Positions 36,740-44,677 of a stretch of 64,000 nucleotides of DNA are shown here, piece by piece. The position numbers and the translations under genes were made by a program. The stretch comes from Nocardia amamiensis (GTDB lineage: Bacteria; Actinomycetota; Actinomycetes; Mycobacteriales; Mycobacteriaceae), in assembly GCF_015477605.1 (NCBI RefSeq), contig NZ_JADLQX010000022.1, positions 62,001 to 126,000 of the forward strand, in the 5' to 3' direction. The notes under the pieces are model-generated. The model was not told where the DNA came from. It did not search any database and saw only the letters and a program-made list of their open reading frames with translations. Positions within the stretch are counted from its first letter, which is position 1. Each line of letters begins with the position of its first letter.

Positions 36740-37049
36740 CTTCCTGCCAGCAGGATCGCAGGAGGAGCCTTTCGGCTCGATCCTGGTCTCGGCCGACGGA
36801 GAGGTGCTCTTCGAGGACCGTAACCGGATCAAGGCCGGTGACCCGACGCGCCACCCCGAGTTCGAGATCTCTCGGTGGTCAGCGACCCATCTGTCGCCGG
36901 ACGAGCGTGCCGCGGCCACCGTCTATGCCTCCGGCGAGCACTGCCCGATGTGCGCGGCGAGCCACGGATGGGTCGGCCTCGGGCGGATCGTGTACGCCGT
37001 GTCCTCCGGCCAGTTGGTGGAATGGTGCACGCTTCCCCAGCTGAAGTAG
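36740..37049 (+). pseudogene. Truncated nucleoside deaminase
   Basis: About 100 residues of a CMP/guanine-deaminase-like zinc enzyme. PFGSILVSADGEVLFEDRN leads to the RHPEFEISRW helix (HPE as the HxE motif of this subfamily) and the GEHCPMCAASHGW zinc motif. The N-terminal helix of the family (about 25 residues) is missing, with no start codon in place. The C-terminus ends about 35 residues early at WCTLPQLK. The zinc site is intact, but the protein is truncated at both ends and begins just beyond a terminator. Probably non-functional. Confidence 0.7.
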
Positions 37050-37094
37050 ACGCGCTCAGCCACGCCGAGAAGCCTGCACGGCCCTGTGAGGTTT

Positions 37095-37757
37095 CTAGCG
37101 TTCGGCGGCTGCGCGCAGGTCGGCGAGCCAGGCTTCGAGTCCGGCGCCGAGGAAGTAGGTGGAGGTCGGTACGTCTGCTTCGACCTGGGCTCCGTTCCAG
37201 TTCTCCTCGGTGCGTACGAGGACGCCGCCGTCGACGGGGGTGAAGGTCCAGACGTGAATGCCGCCGTCGATGCTCATCCCGTCGCCGATCGCTGGACCGG
37301 TCCAGCGGATGCACCGGCCGGGCTGCATCTGCTGGACGGATGAGGTGATGGTCAGGGTGGTCGCGGGGGTGGTGGCGGTGGCGGGGGCGGGCGTGGTCCA
37401 TCGGAACCGCGAGCCCGGCTGCAGTGGCCCCGAGTCCAGGCGCTTCGTGCTGGTGACGGACTGCTGCCAGGACGGCCAGCGTTCCACGTCGGTCTGCAGG
37501 TTCCAGATGGTGTCCAGCGGCGCCTTGATCAGGGCCTCGGTCCGGTAATGGATCGGGGCGGCGGGATCGATGCCCTTCCCGCCGCAGGTCAGCGGCGCCG
37601 GGTCCGCTGTGGGGCCGTCAGCGAGGGACGGTGTGGCGGTGGCGCCCAGGATTCCGGCGGTCAGCGCGATCCCGACCAGGGCGGCCCGCACGGAGCGGGG
37701 AGTGATGCCGGAGGTGGCTCGAGCCTTGGGCGTGCCGGACGGGCGAGTGTCGGTCAT
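37095..37757 (-). CDS. Secreted SRPBCC family protein
   Basis: A 220-residue protein. An N-terminal signal (about residues 25-47, ending ATPSLADG) is followed by an SRPBCC (START-like) domain with ALIKAPLDTIWNLQTDVERWPSWQQSV. This fold binds hydrophobic ligands. Export of such a domain is less common than the cytosolic form. Divergent from the TetR gene across a palindrome-rich AT-rich spacer, so likely its target. Confidence 0.82.
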   Translation of the reverse strand: MTDTRPSGTPKARATSGITPRSVRAALVGIALTAGILGATATPSLADGPTADPAPLTCGGKGIDPAAPIHYRTEALIKAPLDTIWNLQTDVERWPSWQQSVTSTKRLDSGPLQPGSRFRWTTPAPATATTPATTLTITSSVQQMQPGRCIRWTGPAIGDGMSIDGGIHVWTFTPVDGGVLVRTEENWNGAQVEADVPTSTYFLGAGLEAWLADLRAAAER

Positions 37758-37788
37758 GGTTCTGCTCCTCGTTGACGTGCCACCCCAA

Positions 37789-37834
37789 GGAGTGGTTAGT
37801 ACCTATTACGTAAGTTAGAAGATATAACCACTCC
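37789..37834. promoter_or_regulatory. Inverted repeat in the SRPBCC/TetR spacer
   Basis: GGAGTGGTTA (37789-37798) and TAACCACTCC (37825-37834) are perfect 10-bp arms, 26 bases apart. The AT-rich middle contains the 8-bp palindrome TTACGTAA (37806-37813). Likely operator region for the adjacent TetR protein. Confidence 0.5.
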
Positions 37835-37846
37835 CGGTAATAAGCA

Positions 37847-37867
37847 AGAGGTAAAGTAATAACCTCT
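37847..37867. promoter_or_regulatory. Second palindrome before the TetR gene
   Basis: AGAGGT, nine bases, ACCTCT (6-bp arms), 29 bases before the tetR start. The 21-bp size suits a TetR dimer site and could mediate autoregulation. Confidence 0.4.
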
Positions 37868-37895
37868 AACCAGATGGCCCGGAACGGAGTGGTCC

Positions 37896-38543
37896 ATGAC
37901 GCACGCAGCCGCGAAGAGCCCGCGGGAGCGCTATCGCGCGCAAATGCAGGCGGAGATCAAGCAGTGCGCCTGGCAGCAGATCGCCACGGCGGGTGCCTCC
38001 GCCCTGTCGCTCAACGCGATCGCCAAGCAGGTGGGCATGAGCGGCCCCGCCCTGTACCGGTACTTCGCCAGCCGCGACGAGTTGATCACCGCACTCATCC
38101 GCGACGCCTACCGCAGCCTCGCCGATACCCTCCGTGCGGCTCGACACTCCGGCGCAGACCTGGCCGGACTGGCCTACGCCCTACGGGAATGGGCTTTGGC
38201 CGACCCGCAGCGGTACTTCCTCATCTACGGCACACCCGTTCCCGGCTATCACGCACCCGACGACACGACCGAGATCTCGAACGAAATAATGACGACGCTG
38301 ATCGAGGCCATCTCCGCACTGCCGGTGAGCCAGTCGACGACACCGTTCGACGCGCACCTCGAGAGCCATCGCCGGTGGGCCGACGGCCACTCGGTACCGG
38401 CCACCACCCTCCACCACGCCCTGTCCTTCTGGACCCGCTTGCACGGCGTTCTCTCGCTCGAACTCGCCGGCCAATTCACCGGAATGGGCTTCGACCCCGC
38501 CCTACTGTTCGCCGAGGAGCTCAATACCTTGGTGGCACACTGA
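37896..38543 (+). CDS. TetR family regulator with WHG domain
   Basis: A 215-residue repressor. HTH at about residues 25-70 (LSLNAIAKQVGMSGPALYRYFASRDELI). The C-terminal part (ADPQRYFLIYGTPVPGY) matches the TetR_C_13/WHG effector domain. Divergent from the secreted SRPBCC gene with palindromes between. Ligand unknown, perhaps the same lipid-like compound the SRPBCC protein binds. Confidence 0.88.
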   Translation: MTHAAAKSPRERYRAQMQAEIKQCAWQQIATAGASALSLNAIAKQVGMSGPALYRYFASRDELITALIRDAYRSLADTLRAARHSGADLAGLAYALREWALADPQRYFLIYGTPVPGYHAPDDTTEISNEIMTTLIEAISALPVSQSTTPFDAHLESHRRWADGHSVPATTLHHALSFWTRLHGVLSLELAGQFTGMGFDPALLFAEELNTLVAH

Positions 38544-38546
38544 CGG

Positions 38547-39128
38547 CTACCGGTGCGGGTCGTCGCGTACGTGCGATCGCACCCCCTGCAGACCGAACAG
38601 GATGAGAAGCTCGACCGCGCCGCCGTCGGCGCTGCCCAGCCAGTGCGGCACGGAGGTGTCGAATTCGGCCGCCTCACCGGGTGGCAACGTCAGGTCGCGC
38701 TGGCCGAGCACAAGCCGCAAGTGACCGTTGAGCACGTACAGCCATTCGAAGCCTTCGTGCGTCTGCGGTGTCGGTTCCAGCGGTTCCGGCGGCGCAGGGA
38801 TGATCATTTTGAACGCGTGCACCCCGCCCGGCCGCCGGGACAGCGGCACGAAGATCATCCCGAACCGCCTGATCGGTTTGAGGTGTATCCGGGGATCGCC
38901 GGTGCGCGGGGCGCCGACGAGGTCGTCCAGCGGAACGTCGTAGGCCCGAGCCAGCGGCAGCAGTAACTCGAGGGTCGGCCGCCGCTGCCCGCTCTCCAGC
39001 CGGGACAGGGTGCTCTCCGATACGCCGGTCGTCGTCGCGACGTCGGCGAGGGTGATGCCGCGGTCGCGCCGCAACGCACGCAGCCGCGGCCCCACCGCGT
39101 CGAGCACGTCGTTCAGTTCGCGGTCCAT
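38547..39128 (-). CDS. XRE regulator with cupin domain
   Basis: A 193-residue regulator. HTH_3 at residues 10-65 (LADVATTTGVSESTLSRLESGQRRPT). A cupin sensor follows (HEGFEWLYVLNGHLRLVLGQRDLTLPPGEAAEFDTSVPHW). Such regulators sense small metabolites or metals. ATG 39128 is used; an in-frame ATG at 39152 lies within the presumed operator. Convergent with tetR, 3 bases apart, and divergent from the methyltransferase. Confidence 0.87.
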   Translation of the reverse strand: MDRELNDVLDAVGPRLRALRRDRGITLADVATTTGVSESTLSRLESGQRRPTLELLLPLARAYDVPLDDLVGAPRTGDPRIHLKPIRRFGMIFVPLSRRPGGVHAFKMIIPAPPEPLEPTPQTHEGFEWLYVLNGHLRLVLGQRDLTLPPGEAAEFDTSVPHWLGSADGGAVELLILFGLQGVRSHVRDDPHR

Positions 39129-39136
39129 GCGCTCAT

Positions 39137-39153
39137 CTTGCCGGAACCGCAAG
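39137..39153. promoter_or_regulatory. Palindrome at the XRE-cupin/methyltransferase promoter
   Basis: CTTGC-CGGAACC-GCAAG. A further TTGCG immediately downstream forms a second overlapping dyad with CGCAA. Position just upstream of the XRE start suggests autoregulation and control of the divergent methyltransferase. Confidence 0.4.
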
Positions 39154-39215
39154 ATTGCGTGCCAGGTGGTGCGGCGTCGAGCGAGACTGAACGCCTTCCG
39201 ACAGAAGGAGTTTCG

Positions 39216-39842
39216 ATGAGCACCACCGATGCGGTCACGTTCTGGAACGGCGTATACGCCGACCGTCCGGCAGCCGCCGACCCGCGGCCGAACACTCTTC
39301 TCCCAGAGATGGTTTCGAGTCTGTCACCCGGCGACGCGCTGGATCTCGGATGCGGCGACGGCGGCGACGCGCTGTGGCTCGCCCGGCGCGGATGGCACGT
39401 CACCGCCGTCGACATCTCGGCCGTCGCGATCGAGCGGCTCACCAGCCTTGCCAACTCGCACGGCTTGGACGACCGCATCGTCGCCGAGCGGCATGACCTG
39501 CACGAGTCCTTCCCGCAGGGCGGGTTCGACTTGATCTGCGCCCACTACCTGCACACCCCGTTCGACTTGGATCGGGCAACCGTCCTGCGCGTGGGCGCGC
39601 ACGCGCTGCGTCCGGGTGGGCGGCTGCTGGTCGTCGACCACGGGTCGACCGCGCCGTGGTCATGGAACCAGGATCCCGACCTCTGGTACCCCACCCCGCA
39701 CGAGGTTGCCGCGGGAATCGGGCTGGACCGGGCGACATGGAGGGTCGAGCGCGCCGACGCACCCCGCCGAAACGCGACCGGCCCGGACGGGCGCACCGCC
39801 GAGGTCACCGACCACGTCCTGCTCATCCGCCGTACCGCCTGA
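39216..39842 (+). CDS. Class I SAM-dependent methyltransferase
   Basis: A 208-residue methyltransferase. SAM-binding motif I is LDLGCGDGGDALWLARRG (about residues 42-59), motif II VTAVDIS, motif IV GFDLICAHYLHTP, and post-motif LRPGGRLLVVDHG. The length and SAM motifs resemble TehB-like and thiopurine-type detoxifying enzymes. AAGGAG seven bases before ATG 39216. The divergent XRE-cupin regulator is likely to control it. Start of a short run with the DinB and hydrolase genes. Confidence 0.88.
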   Translation: MSTTDAVTFWNGVYADRPAAADPRPNTLLPEMVSSLSPGDALDLGCGDGGDALWLARRGWHVTAVDISAVAIERLTSLANSHGLDDRIVAERHDLHESFPQGGFDLICAHYLHTPFDLDRATVLRVGAHALRPGGRLLVVDHGSTAPWSWNQDPDLWYPTPHEVAAGIGLDRATWRVERADAPRRNATGPDGRTAEVTDHVLLIRRTA

Positions 39843-39867
39843 CCCGCACCCGACGGAGGAGGCCACC

Positions 39868-40368
39868 GTGCCCACCACCACGCGCCGCCGCTACCGCCAT
39901 GACACCCCGCCGCCCCGGACCGGAAGCAGCGAGACCGAGATCCTGCGTGGATTCCTCGACTACCTTCGAACCTCGATCGCCGCGAAGGTCGACAGCGCTC
40001 CCGAACCGCAGGTGCGAACATCCGCCGTGCCGTCGGGCACGAATCTGCTCGGCCTGCTCAACCATCTGACCGTCGTCGAGCGCTCGATGTTCCTCGGTGA
40101 CAAGGTCACCGACTGGCAGGCGACGTTCCAGGCGGCACCGACCGACAGCGTGGCCGATCTCGTCGCCCGCTACCGAGACACGGTCGAGCGTGCGAACAAG
40201 GTTCTCGACAAGTGCACCGATCTCGGCGCACCCGTCCCGCGGTCGCAGCCGGGCCGCCCCGCACCCACGGTTCGCTGGGCACTCACCCACATGATCGAGG
40301 AGACCGGGCGCCACGCGGGTCATGCGGACATCCTCCGCGAATTGATCGACGGCACGACCGGCCGCTGA
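39868..40368 (+). CDS. DinB/DUF664 family protein
   Basis: A 166-residue four-helix DinB-like protein. His triad candidates are His in LLNHLTVVE, and two in THMIEETGRHAGHAD. DUF664 members are often mycothiol- or bacillithiol-dependent transferases with a metal bound by three His, which is fitting for an actinomycete. GTG 39868 with GGAGGAGG upstream, 25 bases after the methyltransferase stop, so same operon. Confidence 0.85.
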   Translation: MPTTTRRRYRHDTPPPRTGSSETEILRGFLDYLRTSIAAKVDSAPEPQVRTSAVPSGTNLLGLLNHLTVVERSMFLGDKVTDWQATFQAAPTDSVADLVARYRDTVERANKVLDKCTDLGAPVPRSQPGRPAPTVRWALTHMIEETGRHAGHADILRELIDGTTGR

Positions 40369-40392
40369 CTTCTTCTCCAGGAACAGGAACAC

Positions 40393-41415
40393 ATGCTCAC
40401 CGCGACCCGGCCGCCGACGCGCGGCCTCCTCCGATCCGCTCGCGCGATGGCGACCGTCGCGCTCACTCTCCTGATCACGATGTGCGGCGCAGGCTGCTCC
40501 ACGACCACGCCCGACCCCGCCCCCTACGCCGCCGCCACCAAGGGCGACCCCGCGTTCGAGGACACTTTCCGGCACGAGTTCGCCGATGTCGACGGTGTCG
40601 GCATGCACTATGTGACCGGCGGTAGCGGCACGCCGGTCGTCCTGATCCACGGCTGGCCACAGACCTGGTACGGCTGGTGGCCGATCATGCCCGCCCTCGC
40701 CGAACACCACACCGTGTACGCCGTCGACCTCCCTGGACTTGGCGACAGCACCGGCTCACCGACCGGCTACGACAAGGCCACCCTGGCGCGGTATGTACAT
40801 ACCCTCCTCGCCGACCAGCTCGGAGTGCGCGACGCCCGGGTCATCGGCCATGACTTCGGCGCCGCGGTCGCATTCCAGTACGCCGCTCAGTTCCCCGCCG
40901 ATACCGCACGCCTCGGCTACTTCGACCTGCCGCTGCCCGGGCCCGCGATCGATGCGCCCACATACCGCTCACTGAGCTGGCACATCGCCTTCCACACCCA
41001 GCGGCGGGTTCCCGAAACGGTGGTCGGCGACGACGTCCGCGAGTACCTGTCCCTGTTCTACCCACAAGTCTCCTTCGAGGGAACAGCATTCGGCGGCACG
41101 TCCGACCGTGCCCCCTTCACCGACGCCGAGATCGATGAGTTCGCACGCACTTACCGCAAGCCCGAGGCCCTGGCGGGCGGCTTCGAGCTCTACCGCGCCC
41201 TCGACAAAGACGTCCGAGACAGCATGGCGGCAGCACCGACACATGTCCCCGCCTTGCTCATGACCGCCCAAGGGCAACTCGATGCCGTCCGTGCCACCGT
41301 GTCCCCACGCATGACCAACATCGTGCAGGCTGTGGACGTGCCGCGCGCGGGCCACTGGCTCGTCGAGGAGAATCCCCAGTTCGTCACCGCGGAACTACAG
41401 CGCTTCCTCGACTGA
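40393..41415 (+). CDS. Exported epoxide-hydrolase-like alpha/beta hydrolase
   Basis: A 340-residue hydrolase. The N-terminal signal ends with an imperfect lipobox MCGAGC, so it may be a lipoprotein. Catalytic features are HGWPQTWYGWW (oxyanion region), a nucleophile elbow GHDFGAA with Asp in place of Ser (as in epoxide hydrolases and dehalogenases), and a final His in AGHWLVEENP. Export is unusual for this family. Twenty-four bases after the DinB gene; convergent with PucR regulator 1. Confidence 0.87.
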   Translation: MLTATRPPTRGLLRSARAMATVALTLLITMCGAGCSTTTPDPAPYAAATKGDPAFEDTFRHEFADVDGVGMHYVTGGSGTPVVLIHGWPQTWYGWWPIMPALAEHHTVYAVDLPGLGDSTGSPTGYDKATLARYVHTLLADQLGVRDARVIGHDFGAAVAFQYAAQFPADTARLGYFDLPLPGPAIDAPTYRSLSWHIAFHTQRRVPETVVGDDVREYLSLFYPQVSFEGTAFGGTSDRAPFTDAEIDEFARTYRKPEALAGGFELYRALDKDVRDSMAAAPTHVPALLMTAQGQLDAVRATVSPRMTNIVQAVDVPRAGHWLVEENPQFVTAELQRFLD

Positions 41416-41439
41416 TGACACCGCCACCGCCTTCTCGAT

Positions 41440-42633
41440 TCAGGCCGGATCCGGACCGATCAGCCGGGTCGCGCGGAGGGCGAGGTAGAGCTCGGCTGCT
41501 GATTTCGGGTCCGCGCAACGGCGGCCGGTGAGCGTCTCGATTCGGCGCAGCCGATAGTGGACGGTGTTGCGGTGGTAGTGCAACCGTTGGGCCACTTCGG
41601 TATTCGAGCCGCCACACTCGAACCACAGCTCGAGGGTGTCGAGCAGGGTGTCGCGGTCCTCGGGCGGAAGCTGGAGGACCGGGCCGAGGATGTCGTCGGC
41701 GAGTTCACGGGAGGCGCCGGGCGCGTTGGCGAGTACGAGGGGGATCGGCGTGCTGCCATAGGTGGTGACGGCCGGTGTGCCCGGCCGGGAGCAACGTCCG
41801 GCGAGCTCGGCTTCCCGCAGTGCGCTGCCGGCGGCGCCGGGAGTCGGAAAGATGCGGCTGACTCCCACCCGTCCGGTGGCTGATTGGCGCAGCTGACTCA
41901 GTACCCGCTCATGGGCCCGTGCGGTGGCCAGGTTCAGCAGCCCGACCCGGGCAGCGGGTTCGGTGAGCCAGACCGAGTGGACGAAGTCGGCGCGTAGTCG
42001 GCTCTCGATTCCCGGCAAGGGTTCGGCCGCCTCCGGTCCGGCCTCCGCATGGACGACAATGAAGGCGCCGAGCGGCGGCAGCTGCAGAGCTCGCGCGATT
42101 TCGCGGAGCGTCCGATCGTCGGCTCCGCCGTCGAAGAGGCTGCGCAGCATGCTCTCGCGTTCCAGGTCGTCGCGGCGGGCGCGTTCGGCGAGATAGTCGC
42201 CGTAGGCGTCGGCCGCGGTGCTGGAGAAGTCGTCTATGACTCGCCACATTTCGGAGCCCAGCTGTGGCAGGGCATCGCTGCTCATGGTGGCGGCCGCCGT
42301 CAGGGAACGTTCCCACAGGAGCCGACCGGCCAAACGATAAGCGTGCAGCACAGCGGCGAGGGGGACACCGACCTCGGCCTTGAGCCGCCCGACCGCGGCG
42401 GCCGGGTGGAGTCGCCGTCGGGAGCTGCCCGCCAGTTGACCGAGTACCGCGACGAGATTGTCGCGCACGACGGTGCGCAACTGCAGTTCGGTCAGTGCCG
42501 TCGACTCCGCGTAGGCGTGGTCGCCGGTGCGGATGCGTCCGACGAGCTCGTCGGACAGCTCGTCGACGTCGACGAGCAGGGTGCGGGCTACCGCCGCTGA
42601 GCCGTTCACCGGCGGCTCGATCAGCGCTGTCAT
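41440..42633 (-). CDS. PucR/CdaR-type transcriptional regulator 1
   Basis: A 397-residue regulator. An N-terminal RsbRD-like helical region is followed by a GGDEF-like middle and a C-terminal PucR HTH_30 (NTEVAQRLHYHRNTVHYRLRR). ATG 42633 is chosen; ATG 42660, nine codons upstream, is possible. Divergent from the aldehyde dehydrogenase/acyl-CoA ligase genes, which are its likely targets. Confidence 0.85.
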   Translation of the reverse strand: MTALIEPPVNGSAAVARTLLVDVDELSDELVGRIRTGDHAYAESTALTELQLRTVVRDNLVAVLGQLAGSSRRRLHPAAAVGRLKAEVGVPLAAVLHAYRLAGRLLWERSLTAAATMSSDALPQLGSEMWRVIDDFSSTAADAYGDYLAERARRDDLERESMLRSLFDGGADDRTLREIARALQLPPLGAFIVVHAEAGPEAAEPLPGIESRLRADFVHSVWLTEPAARVGLLNLATARAHERVLSQLRQSATGRVGVSRIFPTPGAAGSALREAELAGRCSRPGTPAVTTYGSTPIPLVLANAPGASRELADDILGPVLQLPPEDRDTLLDTLELWFECGGSNTEVAQRLHYHRNTVHYRLRRIETLTGRRCADPKSAAELYLALRATRLIGPDPA

Positions 42634-42667
42634 GAGTGCGATGGTAGCGCCGGCAGTCATCGCCCAC

Positions 42668-42681
42668 TGTGCTGGAGCACA
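42668..42681. promoter_or_regulatory. Palindrome upstream of PucR regulator 1
   Basis: TGTGCT-GG-AGCACA, perfect 6-bp arms, just before the regulator start and about 200 bases before the aldehyde dehydrogenase. Candidate operator for the divergent pair. Confidence 0.4.
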
Positions 42682-42881
42682 ATGCCGCGGCGACGATCGG
42701 CAAACCGGGGCACATGGTGGACGTGCGCCGCGCGCCTCAGTATCGACACCGAGAGAGTGACCGGGGCCATAGTGGCCCGGGTTTGTCGTCCGCGGCAACA
42801 CAACGCACCCACGATCATGCTCGGCGAGAAGGCCGCCGCGATGATCATCGAAGCCGCCGACTCGGAAGGAAGGCCCCGGCA

Positions 42882-44588
42882 GTGAACACGACCATCACAA
42901 CCGCTGTCGACAGCGCGCTTGCCGCGCTACGGGAAGGAGAGATCGCCTGGGGCAGAACCTCATTGGCGCAACGGCGAGAATTGCTCGAACAGATCCACGC
43001 GAACACCGCCGCGCACGCCGAGCAATGGGTCGAGGTCGCGGCGAGCATCAAGCAATTGCCCGCGGACTCTCCGCTGCTGGGTGAGGAATGGTCCAGTGGA
43101 CCCTATTCGCTGCTCACCGGAGTCGCCGCGCTCATCGAATCGGTGTCGGCGCTCGAGCAAGGCCGCAGCCCGGTCGACGGCTTCGACATCCATCCCGCGC
43201 CCGGCGGGCGAACCGCCGTCGAAGTCTTTCCCGGCGGGATATTCGAGACTCTGCTGCTCAACGGTTTTCGCGCAGAGGTGTGGACGAAACCGGGGGTGGA
43301 TGCGGCCACCGTGCGGGCCCGCGCCGGACTCGGCCAGCGCACGCCCCACGAGACCGGCGGCATCGGGGTCGTGCTCGGTGCCGGGAACATCTTCTCGATC
43401 GCACCGTTGGACGTGCTGTACCAGCTGTTCGCCGACAACCGCGTCGTGGCCCTGAAGCTCAACCCGATCACCGATCGGCTGCAGCCGGTGCTGGAGCAGA
43501 TCTTTGCCCCGGCGATCGACCGCGGATTCGTGCGAATCCTGACCGGCGGCGCCGAGATGGGCGGTGCGCTGGTGCACCATCCCGACGTCGACGCCGTCCA
43601 CATGACCGGTAGCTCGGTGACCCACGATGCCATCGTGTTCGGTCCCGGTCCCGACGGCGCGAAGCGTAAGGCCGCGAACGACCCGCTGCTGCGCAAGCCG
43701 ATAACCAGTGAACTCGGCGGCGTCTCGCCCACGATCGTCATCCCTGGCCGGTGGTCGGACGCGGACCTGCGGTTCCAGGCCGAGCACCTGGTCACCCAGC
43801 GGCTGCACAACAACGGCTACAACTGCATCGCCTCTCAGGTCGCGGTCATCAGCGCGGACTGGCCGCAGAAGCAACAGTTCCTTGCCGAGTTGCGGGCGGC
43901 GTTCGACCGGGCTCCGGCGCGCGCCGACTATTACCCGGGTTCCGCGGATCGCGTGGCGGCGGCCCGCCATCACTACCGCAATGCCGAGCCGCTCGGCTCT
44001 GGGGGCGAACGCACCCTGATCACCGGTATCCAGCCGGAGAATTCCGAAGACGCGCTGCACACCGAGTATTTCGCGCCGGTATACGGCGTGCTGGAACTGG
44101 CCGGTGACGCAAGCGAATTCCTCGCGCGTGCGGTGGAGGTGTCCAACAACGAGTTCGAAGGAACCCTGGGCATCAATATCATCGCCCACCCGGGCACGAT
44201 CCGGAGTCTCGGCGCCGAATTCGAATCGGCGATCGAACAATTGCGTTACGGCACCATCGCCGTCAATGCCTGGACCGCGGTGGGCTACCTGACTGCCCGG
44301 GCCACCTGGGGCGCCTTCCCCGGTCACACGCTGTCCGACATTCAGAGCGGCATCGGCGTAGTGCACAACGCACTGTTGATCGACGAACCCGAGCGCACGG
44401 TCCTGCGCGGACCGTTCCGGCCCGCACCGCGATCGCTGCTGCGCGGTGAGTTGAGCCTTTCGCCGAAGCCGCCGTGGTTTGTCACAAACCGCACCGCCGC
44501 CACCACGATGCGGCGGCTGACCACCTTCGCGAAGAAGCCCGGTGCCGCCGCCTTGCCGGGAATTTTCGCTTCCGCGCTGCGCGGCTGA
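42882..44588 (+). CDS. Aldehyde dehydrogenase family protein
   Basis: A 568-residue NAD(P)-dependent aldehyde dehydrogenase. Catalytic motifs: Glu in TSELGGVSP and the nucleophile Cys in NNGYNCIAS. It is longer than the standard 480-500 residues. The GGIGVVLGAGNIFSIAPLD block marks a subgroup seen in mycobacteria and nocardiae. GTG 42882 follows GGAAGGAAGG. Upstream of an acyl-CoA ligase on the same strand (89 bases), suggesting conversion of a fatty or aromatic aldehyde to acid and then to acyl-CoA. Confidence 0.88.
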   Translation: MNTTITTAVDSALAALREGEIAWGRTSLAQRRELLEQIHANTAAHAEQWVEVAASIKQLPADSPLLGEEWSSGPYSLLTGVAALIESVSALEQGRSPVDGFDIHPAPGGRTAVEVFPGGIFETLLLNGFRAEVWTKPGVDAATVRARAGLGQRTPHETGGIGVVLGAGNIFSIAPLDVLYQLFADNRVVALKLNPITDRLQPVLEQIFAPAIDRGFVRILTGGAEMGGALVHHPDVDAVHMTGSSVTHDAIVFGPGPDGAKRKAANDPLLRKPITSELGGVSPTIVIPGRWSDADLRFQAEHLVTQRLHNNGYNCIASQVAVISADWPQKQQFLAELRAAFDRAPARADYYPGSADRVAAARHHYRNAEPLGSGGERTLITGIQPENSEDALHTEYFAPVYGVLELAGDASEFLARAVEVSNNEFEGTLGINIIAHPGTIRSLGAEFESAIEQLRYGTIAVNAWTAVGYLTARATWGAFPGHTLSDIQSGIGVVHNALLIDEPERTVLRGPFRPAPRSLLRGELSLSPKPPWFVTNRTAATTMRRLTTFAKKPGAAALPGIFASALRG

Positions 44589-44677
44589 CCGCGCGGCGAT
44601 GAGCCGGGTCGGGGCGCGCACCCCGGCCCGGCGCACCACCACGGCTACGTGCCGAGCAAGCCCCGAGAAAGACGACG

